Assembly (NCBI GenBank): GCA_964421245.1
Contig: CAYQVW010000028.1
Location: 1-13,779, forward strand
DNA: 13,779 nt
Source: CAYQVW01 sp964421245
GTDB taxonomy: Bacteria; Margulisbacteria; WOR-1; XYC2-FULL-46-14
Reading direction: 5' to 3'
The position numbers and the translations under genes were made by a program. The notes beneath the pieces are model-generated. The model worked only from the letters and a program-made list of their open reading frames with translations, searched no databases and had not been told where the DNA came from. Shown piece after piece: positions 1 through 7,120 of the stretch (position 1 is its first letter; each line of letters opens with the position of its first letter).

Positions 1-482
1 TTAATACAATCCTCAGGTTTAGGTCGAATTTCCATCGAAGGGCCACGCGGAGTGGCAGGATCATAATTCCAATGGATAATACCAAGCTTACCACCTAACT
101 TTAGTATGCGCCATGCCTCTCTTAGTAAGACTGTAGGATTATTAAGGTGAAGAATATTAAAAAGCATTACATAATCAACACTAGCATCAAGCAAACCACA
201 ACCTTGAGCCATAAAATCACGTAGAACTATTTTGGCATTGTTTAACTTCTGCTTTTGGGCCTTTTCAGTTGTAATCTGAATCATTTCCTCTTCTATATCA
301 AACGCATAAATCATCCCGCTAATCGTTTTTGCAACCGGGATAGTAAAAGTACCGTAGCCGCAACCGAATTCAGCCACATCTTGTATCTGTTTATTGATTC
401 CGAGTAAAGTGATAATCTTTTGCGGATCGAAAAACTTCTCCCACATGTTTTGATCTGGCATCCCGCTTTCTCTAATCTTCAT
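1..482 (-). CDS. Class I SAM-dependent methyltransferase, partial (C-terminus beyond the left edge)
   Basis: The frame opens at an ATG (482-480) and stays open to the window edge, giving 160 residues. It shows the class I methyltransferase signature: EFGCGYGTF (residues 38-46) as the glycine-rich SAM-binding motif I, an acidic FDIEEE at 61-66 for the ribose hydroxyls, LFNILHLNNP at 107-116, and a LKLGGKLGIIHW strand at 127-138 typical of UbiE-like small-molecule methylases. The N-terminal MWEKFFDP stretch is common in this group. A strong Shine-Dalgarno (GGGGAGG, 491-497) lies 8 nt upstream, inside the last codons of the HD-domain gene, so the two are probably translationally coupled. It is the last visible gene of the amt-glnK operon. 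The substrate cannot be inferred. The family call is firm; any specific role is not. Confidence 0.85.
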   Translation of the reverse strand, partial: MKIRESGMPDQNMWEKFFDPQKIITLLGINKQIQDVAEFGCGYGTFTIPVAKTISGMIYAFDIEEEMIQITTEKAQKQKLNNAKIVLRDFMAQGCGLLDASVDYVMLFNILHLNNPTVLLREAWRILKLGGKLGIIHWNYDPATPRGPSMEIRPKPEDCI

Positions 483-487
483 TAATA

Positions 488-877
488 CTACCTCCCCTCT
501 TCCCTATTCACCCAACAATCCGCATCGTAGATTATTTGGAAGTTATCTGTTGTAACAATTCCTGGACTATGATGATGGGCAATTATTTTAAGAACTTCTG
601 TAATTTTTTCTTGCGGAAAGTCTCTTATCTTTTCTAATATGTTTTTGGCAATCGGCGGCCCTTCTATCTCCTGATATTTCCCAGCACTCGAATTATATTT
701 TCTCTCTGCCTCGTGAATTCCGATATCATGCAAAATTGCAGCTGCAACAACTACATCAGGATCCCCTGCCTTTTGCTCTTCAGCATATTTTAAAACCCTA
801 AGAGCATGATTTATTCTTTTTTGGTCAGAGCCAAAGTATTGTTGCATAGCTTTGATAATTTTATTTCTACTAACCAA
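488..877 (-). CDS. HD-domain phosphohydrolase, small stand-alone
   Basis: This 129-residue protein carries the HD-superfamily metal-binding set: H24 (INHALRV), the paired H50-D51 (ILHDIGI), a His cluster H101-H103 (AHHHSPG) and a late acidic D118/D120 (IYDADC). Members are metal-dependent phosphohydrolases acting on nucleotides or related phosphoesters; the substrate here is unknown. The start is a TTG at 877-875. It is supported by GGGGAG (886-891) 8 nt upstream and by an 8-bp overlap with the end of glnK (870-877), which implies translational coupling; the first in-frame ATG is residue 11 and has no comparable site. The stop lies 5 bp before the methyltransferase start. A small HD protein could belong to nucleotide clean-up or signalling, but neither is shown. 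It has no second (GGDEF, RelA) domain. Confidence 0.85.
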   Translation of the reverse strand: MVSRNKIIKAMQQYFGSDQKRINHALRVLKYAEEQKAGDPDVVVAAAILHDIGIHEAERKYNSSAGKYQEIEGPPIAKNILEKIRDFPQEKITEVLKIIAHHHSPGIVTTDNFQIIYDADCWVNREEGR

Positions 878-1211
878 TTGCGTTACTCCCCTTCTCCCCA
901 GTCCTAATTCTCACACATTCTTCTAGAGGAACAATAAAAATCTTCCCATCACCAATATTTCCCGTCTTTGCCCCTCTCATGATTGCCTCAACCGTAATAT
1001 CAATGAAATTATCATTAACTGCAATCTCAAGGCGCACTTTTTTGAGAAGATTTATCTCATGCACTACTCCGCGATAGGTCTCTGTATAGCCTGCCTGTTG
1101 TCCCGCTCCAATTGCGTTCGAAACCGAAACTCTGTAAACCTCTTTCTTAAAAAGCTCTTTCTTAACATCTCTTAATTTTTCCGGTTGAATATAAGCTATT
1201 ATAAGTTTCAT
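870..1211 (-). CDS. glnK: PII nitrogen-regulatory signalling protein (GlnK/GlnB family)
   Basis: The 113-residue protein aligns with E. coli GlnB/GlnK numbering without gaps. It has the T-loop (about 37-55, containing TETYRGVV), the TGNIGDGKIF nucleotide-binding B-loop (83-92, with G87, D88, G89 and K90) and the RIRTGE C-loop (101-106, with R101 and R103). PII trimers bind ATP/ADP and 2-oxoglutarate and, beside amt, usually plug the ammonium channel when nitrogen is plentiful. The tyrosine uridylylated in enterics (position 51) is His here; Y46 remains. Control by GlnD-type uridylylation at the usual site is therefore unlikely, and regulation may be by effector binding alone. The start is ATG at 1211 behind AGGAGGGG that begins in the amt stop region. 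It lies 14 bp after amt and overlaps the HD gene by 8 bp. The paralogue name is inferred from linkage to amt. Confidence 0.93.
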   Translation of the reverse strand: MKLIIAYIQPEKLRDVKKELFKKEVYRVSVSNAIGAGQQAGYTETYRGVVHEINLLKKVRLEIAVNDNFIDITVEAIMRGAKTGNIGDGKIFIVPLEECVRIRTGEKGSNAIG

Positions 1212-1225
1212 CGTATTCCCCTCCT

Positions 1226-2449
1226 TTAGGTTGTTGTAAAGATTTGGAAATCAGCATAGGCCTCAAGACCATGCTCTCCAATATCCAATCCACGAAGCTC
1301 TTCTTCTCGTGTAACCCTTAAACCAACAAATATATCAATCAATTTAAAGATGATCCCCATCGCAATTACGACAAAAATTATTGCTGCAACTACACCAATT
1401 AATTGGATATTAAACTGACTCAATCCACCACCATACAAAAGACCGTTGTTAGCTAAGCCCAAAGCTTTTTGTCCAAAGATTCCGATTGCAAGGGTTCCCC
1501 AAATTCCGTTTATTCCGTGAACTGGGAAAGCGCCGACTGGATCATCGATTCGTAATTTATCTAGAGCAACAACTGCAAATACAACCAAAATTCCACCAAT
1601 TGCACCAATAATCATTGCAGCCCACGGTTCAACAAAGGCACAAGGAGCAGTTATTGCAACCAAACCAGCTAAAGCTCCATTCATTGCCATTGAAAGATCT
1701 GGCTTGCCAAACATTTTCCAAACCGTCAGCATTGCAAAGATCCCTCCAAGAGCAGCTGCTAAGTTAGTGTTGATTGCAACACGAGCAATCAGATCACCAT
1801 TTCCAACTCCCAAAGTTGATCCTGGATTAAAACCAAACCAACCGAACCATAATATAAAGACTCCAAGGGAAGCGAGTGGGATTGAGTGGCCAGCAATAGC
1901 ATTAGGAGAACCATCTTTGTTATATTTTCCAATTCTTGGACCAAGCATTATTGTTCCAACTAGTGCTGCACAGCCACCAAGGGCATGAACAACAGTTGAT
2001 CCGGCAAAGTCAGCAAAGCCAAGTCCGGCTAACCATCCACCACCCCAGACCCAGTGACCAAGTATTGGATAGACGATTGCTGAGATTAAGAATGAGTAAA
2101 TCAAATAGGCTGGAAATTTCATTCTCTCAGCCATACCGCCGGCAACAATAGTTGCTGCTGCTCCGCAGAAGGCTGCTTGAAAGAGCCAAAAGGCATATAG
2201 TGGAATATCGGCGCCACTTTTTGCTCCGAATAAAAACAGGCCACCACCAAACATAATTGCGTAGCCAAAGATAAAGAAACCAAGTGATGCCATACAAAAA
2301 TCAAGAAAGTTCTTAGTTAAAATATTGCAGGCATTTTTTGCGCGAATAAATCCGGCTTCAACCATTCCAAATCCAGCCTGCATAAAGAACACTAGGAATG
2401 CTGATAGCAGAACCCAAACTGTATCTAATCCTCTAATTATCTCTTGCAT
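1226..2449 (-). CDS. amt: Ammonium channel/transporter Amt
   Basis: This inner-membrane Amt/Rh-family protein has about 11 transmembrane helices. The pore twin histidines are seen in VVHALGG (H155, counting from the chosen ATG) and FPVHGINGIWG (H311). Other family blocks are MQAGFGMVEAGFIRAKN, FGWFGFNPGS, and a cytosolic tail with EEELRGLDIGEHGLEAYADF, the part that contacts PII. An in-frame GTG at 2458 is possible, but its first base is the last base of the Shine-Dalgarno AGGGAGG (2458-2464). The ATG at 2449 sits 8 nt after that site and is the better start, giving 407 residues. The adjacent PII gene, 14 bp downstream, is the classic glnK-amt pairing. Expression is probably from the sigma-54 promoter at 2919-2934. 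Confidence 0.96.
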   Translation of the reverse strand: MQEIIRGLDTVWVLLSAFLVFFMQAGFGMVEAGFIRAKNACNILTKNFLDFCMASLGFFIFGYAIMFGGGLFLFGAKSGADIPLYAFWLFQAAFCGAAATIVAGGMAERMKFPAYLIYSFLISAIVYPILGHWVWGGGWLAGLGFADFAGSTVVHALGGCAALVGTIMLGPRIGKYNKDGSPNAIAGHSIPLASLGVFILWFGWFGFNPGSTLGVGNGDLIARVAINTNLAAALGGIFAMLTVWKMFGKPDLSMAMNGALAGLVAITAPCAFVEPWAAMIIGAIGGILVVFAVVALDKLRIDDPVGAFPVHGINGIWGTLAIGIFGQKALGLANNGLLYGGGLSQFNIQLIGVVAAIIFVVIAMGIIFKLIDIFVGLRVTREEELRGLDIGEHGLEAYADFQIFTTT

Positions 2450-2457
2450 CACAAACA

Positions 2458-2464
2458 CCTCCCT
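2458..2464 (-). promoter_or_regulatory. Shine-Dalgarno that decides the amt start
   Basis: On the minus strand AGGGAGG overlaps the first base of an in-frame GTG (2458) and lies 8 nt before the ATG at 2449. A ribosome bound here would use the ATG, so amt is called from 2449. The site directly follows the stop codon of the upstream secreted-protein gene (2463-2465) and overlaps it, which favours re-initiation. Confidence 0.75.
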
Positions 2465-2891
2465 AAAAAGCTAAAACAAAATACGGAACGATAGTTGGAA
2501 AGAATGTAAAATTCGGATCTGCGCCAGCTGTAGTGTCATAATTACACAGGGCAACCAGAACACCGGCAGAAATTTTGTCATTAAAAGGCTGTTCCAGAGC
2601 CAGTTGGGGTGTGATATCAAAAGATATGCCTGAATTTACAGCTGTCTTCTTGACAGTAATGCCCAATCCCCACAATCCGACAAAATAATCCGCATATAAT
2701 GAATAAGTTGAACCGGAAGCCCCACTACCACCAGTTGCAGACAGGTCAACCACTCTTCCCTCGCCAACATCGAACCTAATCCCTCCGCCCAACGCTCCAC
2801 CTGGTGTGTACCCAAACAAATAAGTATCCGCAGAAGCCATGTTTGAGAAGAAAACAAAACCGAAAATCAAAACCAATAAAACTTTTTTCAT
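2463..2891 (-). CDS. Small secreted beta-rich protein, probable outer-membrane protein
   Basis: This 142-residue protein begins with a clear Sec signal peptide: KK, then a hydrophobic stretch to about residue 18, with a likely cut after ASA (about residue 21). The mature part is rich in Gly, aromatic residues and alternating polar/apolar strands (TYLFGYTPGG, LYADYFVGLWGLGITVKK, ISFDITPQLALEQP, VPYFVLAF). It ends in Phe, as outer-membrane barrel proteins usually do. At about 120 mature residues it could form a small barrel of perhaps 8 strands. I recognise no family. It is the first gene after the sigma-54 promoter, with AGGAGG 7 nt before the ATG, and its stop lies 13 bp before amt. Position suggests an envelope role linked to nitrogen limitation, but no activity can be read from the sequence. 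Confidence 0.75.
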   Translation of the reverse strand: MKKVLLVLIFGFVFFSNMASADTYLFGYTPGGALGGGIRFDVGEGRVVDLSATGGSGASGSTYSLYADYFVGLWGLGITVKKTAVNSGISFDITPQLALEQPFNDKISAGVLVALCNYDTTAGADPNFTFFPTIVPYFVLAF

Positions 2892-2918
2892 ATTGCTACC
2901 TCCTTTGCTAAAGAGAGT

Positions 2919-2934
2919 AGCAATTTTGCCGCCT
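2919..2934 (-). promoter_or_regulatory. Sigma-54 (RpoN) promoter of the amt operon
   Basis: The minus strand reads AGGCGGCAAAATTGCT. It has the invariant GG (-24) and GC (-12) exactly 10 nt apart and a perfect TTGCT -12 block (consensus TGGCACG-N4-TTGCW). The -24 half keeps GGC but differs at neighbouring bases. The predicted transcription start is near 2908, 17 nt before the ATG at 2891, which leaves room only for the AGGAGG. It lies between a sigma-54 activator gene and an amt-glnK operon, a class often under RpoN control, and this raises confidence. Confidence 0.75.
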
Positions 2935-2950
2935 GGAGTTTTATGAGGAA

Positions 2951-2967
2951 AACAATACGATATTGTT
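2951..2967. repeat. Inverted repeat upstream of the sigma-54 promoter (candidate operator)
   Basis: AACAATA-CGA-TATTGTT has perfect 7-bp arms around a 3-bp centre. It is centred near -51 relative to the start predicted from the sigma-54 element. It does not match the IHF consensus or the NifA TGT-N10-ACA site. It could bind a repressor or a co-regulator, or help bend the DNA. No protein can be assigned. Confidence 0.45.
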
Positions 2968-3014
2968 AAATATGATAGAAAAGATTACATTATTGTGGGG
3001 ATTGTGTCCCGCTC

Positions 3015-3028
3015 TGCGGGATCCCGCA
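3015..3028. promoter_or_regulatory. Candidate upstream activator (enhancer) site: 14-bp perfect palindrome
   Basis: TGCGGGATCCCGCA is a perfect palindrome centred about 113 bp upstream of the predicted sigma-54 start, where enhancer sites for bacterial enhancer-binding proteins usually lie. Next to it is a further GCGGGA direct copy (3007-3012), and a CCCGC half lies near 3051-3055, so several half-sites cluster between the activator gene and its presumed target. A terminator for the activator gene is less likely because no T-tract follows on the minus strand. Confidence 0.5.
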
Positions 3029-3063
3029 ACAATTGTGTTATATAGCAGAAGCGGGAAAAACTT

Positions 3064-4560
3064 TTACAGACCGTACTTCTTAACCTTATATCCAAGCATT
3101 CGTTCAGTAATCCCAAGAGCCTTAGCAGCTTTGCGTTGCGATTTATACTTAACTATAGCTTCTTCAATCTTCTGCCTCTCAATTGACTCAACAATCTGTG
3201 GAAGAGTTGTTCCTTCAGCTTTTACTTCAACTTCCTTAGCAGATAAATTTCCCGGAAGATCGCGCGGACCAATCAATTCACTCTGACAAACAATAACTGC
3301 CCGCTCTATCACATTCTCAAGTTCGCGAACATTCCCAGGCCAATCATAGGCAACCAACAAATCTAGTGCTGCCCGATTAATCCCTTCAATATGCTTTTTG
3401 TTCTCCTTATTATATTTGTGTGTAAAATGAGCAACTAATAACGGGATATCTTCTTTTCTATCACGCAAAGGAGGAAGGACAACCGGAAAAACATTTATTC
3501 GATAAAATAAATCCTTCCTAAACTTTTTTTCCTTAACCATCTTCTCTAAATTACAGTGCGTCGCACAAATAACCCTAACATCAACCTTTATACTCTTGGT
3601 TCCACCAAGTCTTTCAAATTCCTTCTCTTGTAAAACACGAAGAAGCTTAACCTGAGTCGCTGGAGTAAGATCTCCAATTTCATCTAAAAAGATCGTCCCA
3701 CCATCTGCCATTTCAAAACGACCGATCTTGCGCTCCATTGCACCGGTAAATGCCCCACGTTCATACCCAAAAAGTTCTGACTCCAATAAATTTTCAGGAA
3801 GTGCCGCACAGGCTACTTTTACAAAAGATCGCTCAGAACGAGGACTAGCATAATGAATCGCAGCAGCAACTAACTCTTTACCTGTTCCTGATCCACCACG
3901 CAAAAGAACATTTGCAGAGCTTGCTGCAACCTGACGAGCGCCATCAAGGACTGCTTCCATCTGAGGAGAAGTATAAACAATGTTTCCGAATTTATACTTC
4001 CCCTTAATCTGCTGTTTTAATTTAATATTTTCTGCAACAACAACTGCCTTATCTTTTTCTGCAAGCTCACGAATCTTTACCGCCTGCCCCATCATTGAAG
4101 CAACAATATTTAGCAGCTTTATATCTTCATCATAGGCAATGTCGCCCTTAAAAGTATGATCGACCGACAATGCCCCAACAACCTTGTTTCCTATTTTTAT
4201 TGGAACACAAAGAAAAGCAGTTTTCCCTTTTCTAGCCTTGGTACGATTTAAAAATAGCGGTTCAGATCCGACATCAGAAATAACCATCGGCTCACCTGAC
4301 TCTACAACCTTCCCAGTAATCCCCTCCCCAATCTTATACTTTCCGCGCTCCTTCTCTTTCTTGGTTAAACCCTGGGCAACCTCTATCTTCAACTCATTAG
4401 TTAAGGAATCAACAAGTGTAATCGTCCCACGGCTCATACCAAGTGAATCAGAAAGAATTTTTAAAATCGAGGATAGGCTTTTTTCTATATCAAGAGAAGA
4501 AGAGAGCGCATTTGCAATCTCAGCCATGACTTTTACTTTAATATCTCTCATTGGACTCAT
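3064..4560 (-). CDS. Sigma-54-dependent activator, GAF / AAA+ / Fis-type HTH (NifA-like)
   Basis: This cytoplasmic enhancer-binding protein is 498 residues from the ATG at 4560. An N-terminal GAF sensor (about 20-160) precedes a helical linker. The AAA+ domain has Walker A GGSGTGKE (222-229), the sigma-54-contact loop GAFTGA (269-274) and Walker B TIFLDE (289-294). A Fis-type HTH (about 474-496, AAKALGITERMLGYKVKKYGL) ends the protein. The domain order and C-terminus resemble NifA, but no nif genes are seen, so the name is withheld. The frame extends to a TTG at 4581; however, the promoter -10 (4571-4576) lies downstream of that TTG, so the ATG at 4560 or 4551 is preferred. No Shine-Dalgarno is visible, suggesting a leaderless message. 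The likely target is the sigma-54 promoter 130 bp downstream of its stop. Confidence 0.93.
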   Translation of the reverse strand: MSPMRDIKVKVMAEIANALSSSLDIEKSLSSILKILSDSLGMSRGTITLVDSLTNELKIEVAQGLTKKEKERGKYKIGEGITGKVVESGEPMVISDVGSEPLFLNRTKARKGKTAFLCVPIKIGNKVVGALSVDHTFKGDIAYDEDIKLLNIVASMMGQAVKIRELAEKDKAVVVAENIKLKQQIKGKYKFGNIVYTSPQMEAVLDGARQVAASSANVLLRGGSGTGKELVAAAIHYASPRSERSFVKVACAALPENLLESELFGYERGAFTGAMERKIGRFEMADGGTIFLDEIGDLTPATQVKLLRVLQEKEFERLGGTKSIKVDVRVICATHCNLEKMVKEKKFRKDLFYRINVFPVVLPPLRDRKEDIPLLVAHFTHKYNKENKKHIEGINRAALDLLVAYDWPGNVRELENVIERAVIVCQSELIGPRDLPGNLSAKEVEVKAEGTTLPQIVESIERQKIEEAIVKYKSQRKAAKALGITERMLGYKVKKYGL

Positions 4561-4570
4561 ACAATTATGT

Positions 4571-4599
4571 AGTGTAGACAATTTTGTAGATTATGTCAA
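4571..4599 (-). promoter_or_regulatory. Sigma-70-type promoter of the activator gene
   Basis: The minus strand has a perfect -35 TTGACA (4594-4599), a 17-nt spacer and a -10 TACACT (4571-4576; 4 of 6 matches to TATAAT). The -35 is made of the last Leu-Thr codons of the dikinase-like gene, whose TAA follows. The expected start is near 4565, only about 5 nt before the ATG at 4560, which predicts a leaderless or nearly leaderless mRNA. Confidence 0.65.
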
Positions 4600-7107
4600 G
4601 AGAACAACACGTTGTGAAGTAATATCTGACAATAGTTTCATTCCGGAAACATCACAAACCTTGAGAACCTTTGCATATTTTTCTGTCTCAGGAATTATTT
4701 TCATCAAAGAACTAGAGAGAGATTTAAGATTCTCTTTATTAAAAAGAACTTTTTCACTATCCATAAATAATGCGGCATAAAAGATATTGCTCTCAACTAA
4801 ATCAAGGAAGAAGTGAGAACCAAAAGAGAGTTCGGGCATAAAGCCACCATCAGGATCATCTACTTCAACCAAAGCGGCAATATTATTTATCTCCGTAAAA
4901 TTTACCGGAACCCCAAGAGATGGATCACGAGTCCCCCACCGCCCCGGTCCAATCAGAATGGTTTTTTCTGTTGTTTGTTTATTAATTCTTCCAATAATTC
5001 GAGCTACTTCGTACTTCTCTGACATCAAAAGATCTCCATATAAAGTTGGATCAACAAAAATCAGTCGTTTAATATCCAGCGAAACACTTCCCCCCATAAA
5101 ATTCCCTTTGGACGAAAAAACCAATTGATCATTTTTAATATTTTTTGGGATTTTTACCTGAACTGTTCCTCCCTTAGCCTGCAAGGGACGACACTGAACC
5201 AAATTTATATTTAATTTATTATCAGAAGAAAAATTAGCAGTAAATTCAACATCTACCGGATAACTATAGGCAGATTCGAGTGTTTTTAACATCTTTCGCA
5301 TATTTGTAATAAAATCTGTTTTTGAAATTAGCTTATCAAAAGTTAGAACCCAAGACTGCCCGGGAGCCCCAATCTCTCTTAATTTTGCTTCAGCCTCACT
5401 ATCTCTCTTACCAATCAGATCAAGATTTAAATTATTTTCTTCCTTTACCATTTGAGTCAACGGAATGGTCTGTAAAAGATTATCAGTTATATTTAAAACA
5501 TCAACATCATGCTGTGAAAAACGTTTCAACTTATCCATACTGGCATAGGGGCGAAGTTTTGGATTATCAAGTGCGATGATACTTGGATAATCCCCTTCTA
5601 CTCTATTAACTGCACGAGTTCCGAGACCAAAAACCAGACGCAGCATCCCGGCCTTTGGATCCATCTCTTCATGCCAGACAAAAGTATTATAAGACAGAGC
5701 TACTCCACCTAAATATGGGAAGAAATGTTTTTTATGATGTGATCCAGAGACCCTCTGAACCAACAAGGCCATCTGCTCGTCCTGCTCGTTTAACCCTCTC
5801 TGCAGACGATAACCAAGGGCCTCTTCATTCATAGTACTTGCAAAGATACGACGAACCGTATCCTCAAACTTTTTATACCTCTCTTCCGGACTCCCTTTAT
5901 TGACTAAAAAAATACTCTCATATTTTCCGGCAAAGGCATTGCCAAAGCTATCTTCAAGCAAACTAGATGAGCGGACAATTATCGGCGATTGGCCAAAATA
6001 TTCGATCATCTGATGAAATTGCTCCCTTATTTCATCCGGGAACTTTCCAGAAAGCAGCTTTTCTTGAAGCTCCGGGGCTTTTGAAAAATAGCCCTTCTCG
6101 GTCTTCTGCTCCAGCCACAACTCCCACCAGCCATTTTCTACTATATAGGAATAGAAAACATCAGAACCAATATAAAAAGAATCGTGCGGTTCAAGTTTTT
6201 TCTCCCATTCTTTTCCAAGAATTTTCCGGGCTAAGAGCATTCCCAAGGCTTTTCCCCCAATAAAACCCGTTCCGATCATGCGAGATTTTATTTTTATTAG
6301 ATCATCAAGTGTCAAATATTCTCTAATTAAAGAGAGCATCCTCTTTTCTCTACCCAGCATTATTCGACATAAATGATCAAGAGAAAGTTCTTCTGCCTCC
6401 ATAAAAAGACGATCCCAGTAGTCAAGGTTTCGTTGGGCACTCTCCGCTGTTTTTGAAGAGAGATAAGAAAAGAGGCGAGTTGCATCAACACTGTTTACAA
6501 TTGGGATAAACTTATCTTTTTCTTCTTCATGAGGCAGAAACATAGTAGGTGAATGACGCTTCCAAACCTTTAGCGGATGAACATAAAATTTATCTTCAAA
6601 GTCATAGATATCAAGCAAAAGCTGGGTGGTTTCTCTAATTCTAGCAATTGTTTTAAAAGAATGGCTATTGCGAAGCAAGGCAAAATAGGCAATTGTATCT
6701 AAGCGAAACAAATACGGACAAGTAACAACAAAGAAGTTTCCAATCATCATATCAGTCGCCCAGGCAGATAATAGATCAGATAAGCAATCAAATACATAGA
6801 AGGCTTTTGGCCCTTCTTTTGTAATAATCTCATGAACTTGTTTAGTAAATGTTTCAAAACCAGAAGAGGCATCTAATTCATAAACTTTTATATTTTTACT
6901 CTTTTTAAGAAGTGGCTTGTGATTTGCAAATCGGATATAAACTAAATTTCTTTTATCTTCCAGCGCTTTTTTTACATATGGTCGAACAAAGTGAAGGTAG
7001 CTTTCAATATTATCGACTTGGAGAACAACATTGTCTCCTAATCTAAGGTTCTGAAGAACCTTATCTAGTCCCTTTAATCCAGTACTAACAGTATCTAATG
7101 AAGGCAT
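4591..7107 (-). CDS. PEP/pyruvate-binding (PPDK_N) ATP-grasp protein with degenerate KaiC-like N-terminus
   Basis: The protein has 838 residues from the ATG at 7107, chosen because GGGGAG (7115-7120) lies 7 nt upstream; an in-frame TTG at 7122 overlaps that site. Positions below count from the TTG frame. The N-terminal part (about 10-200) opens like KaiC/RecA ATPases (STGLKGLDKVL) and has a Walker-B-like YVFDCLSDLL, but no GxxxxGKT. PPDK_N features are GGKALG (289-294), IVRSSSLLEDS (382-392), FAGKYESIF (397-405) and a closing VQCRPLQ (about 642-648). The tail (about 665-843), with LIGPGRWGTRDPSLG, is a conserved-looking domain I cannot name. The phosphohistidine swivel and the PEP/pyruvate TIM barrel are absent, so it should not act as a complete PEP synthase or dikinase. 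It may be an ATP-dependent phosphotransferase on another substrate, or regulatory. Its stop overlaps the next promoter. Confidence 0.85.
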   Translation of the reverse strand: MPSLDTVSTGLKGLDKVLQNLRLGDNVVLQVDNIESYLHFVRPYVKKALEDKRNLVYIRFANHKPLLKKSKNIKVYELDASSGFETFTKQVHEIITKEGPKAFYVFDCLSDLLSAWATDMMIGNFFVVTCPYLFRLDTIAYFALLRNSHSFKTIARIRETTQLLLDIYDFEDKFYVHPLKVWKRHSPTMFLPHEEEKDKFIPIVNSVDATRLFSYLSSKTAESAQRNLDYWDRLFMEAEELSLDHLCRIMLGREKRMLSLIREYLTLDDLIKIKSRMIGTGFIGGKALGMLLARKILGKEWEKKLEPHDSFYIGSDVFYSYIVENGWWELWLEQKTEKGYFSKAPELQEKLLSGKFPDEIREQFHQMIEYFGQSPIIVRSSSLLEDSFGNAFAGKYESIFLVNKGSPEERYKKFEDTVRRIFASTMNEEALGYRLQRGLNEQDEQMALLVQRVSGSHHKKHFFPYLGGVALSYNTFVWHEEMDPKAGMLRLVFGLGTRAVNRVEGDYPSIIALDNPKLRPYASMDKLKRFSQHDVDVLNITDNLLQTIPLTQMVKEENNLNLDLIGKRDSEAEAKLREIGAPGQSWVLTFDKLISKTDFITNMRKMLKTLESAYSYPVDVEFTANFSSDNKLNINLVQCRPLQAKGGTVQVKIPKNIKNDQLVFSSKGNFMGGSVSLDIKRLIFVDPTLYGDLLMSEKYEVARIIGRINKQTTEKTILIGPGRWGTRDPSLGVPVNFTEINNIAALVEVDDPDGGFMPELSFGSHFFLDLVESNIFYAALFMDSEKVLFNKENLKSLSSSLMKIIPETEKYAKVLKVCDVSGMKLLSDITSQRVVLLT

Positions 7108-7114
7108 TTGCAAA

Positions 7115-7120
7115 CTCCCC
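7115..7120 (-). promoter_or_regulatory. Shine-Dalgarno that decides the dikinase-like gene start
   Basis: GGGGAG on the minus strand lies 7 nt before the ATG at 7107 and directly abuts the T-tract of the upstream hairpin (7121-7127). A transcript ended in the T-tract would lose this site, which links termination to expression. Confidence 0.7.

Noticed and set aside
1704..2151. Plus-strand open frames opposite amt
   Set aside because: They overlap a conserved membrane gene antisense, have low-complexity translations and lack ribosome sites, so they are shadows.
3008..3055. Rho-independent terminator after the sigma-54 activator gene
   Set aside because: The GC-rich inverted repeats are not followed by a T-tract on the minus strand; an enhancer role fits the position better.
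3064..4560. Naming the activator NifA and the region a nitrogen-fixation locus
   Set aside because: Domain order and the HTH resemble NifA, but no nif structural genes are present and no TGT-N10-ACA site was found between 2892 and 3063.
4591..7107. Calling the large protein a functional PEP synthase or pyruvate phosphate dikinase
   Set aside because: Only the ATP-grasp N-domain is recognisable; the phosphohistidine domain and PEP-binding barrel are absent.
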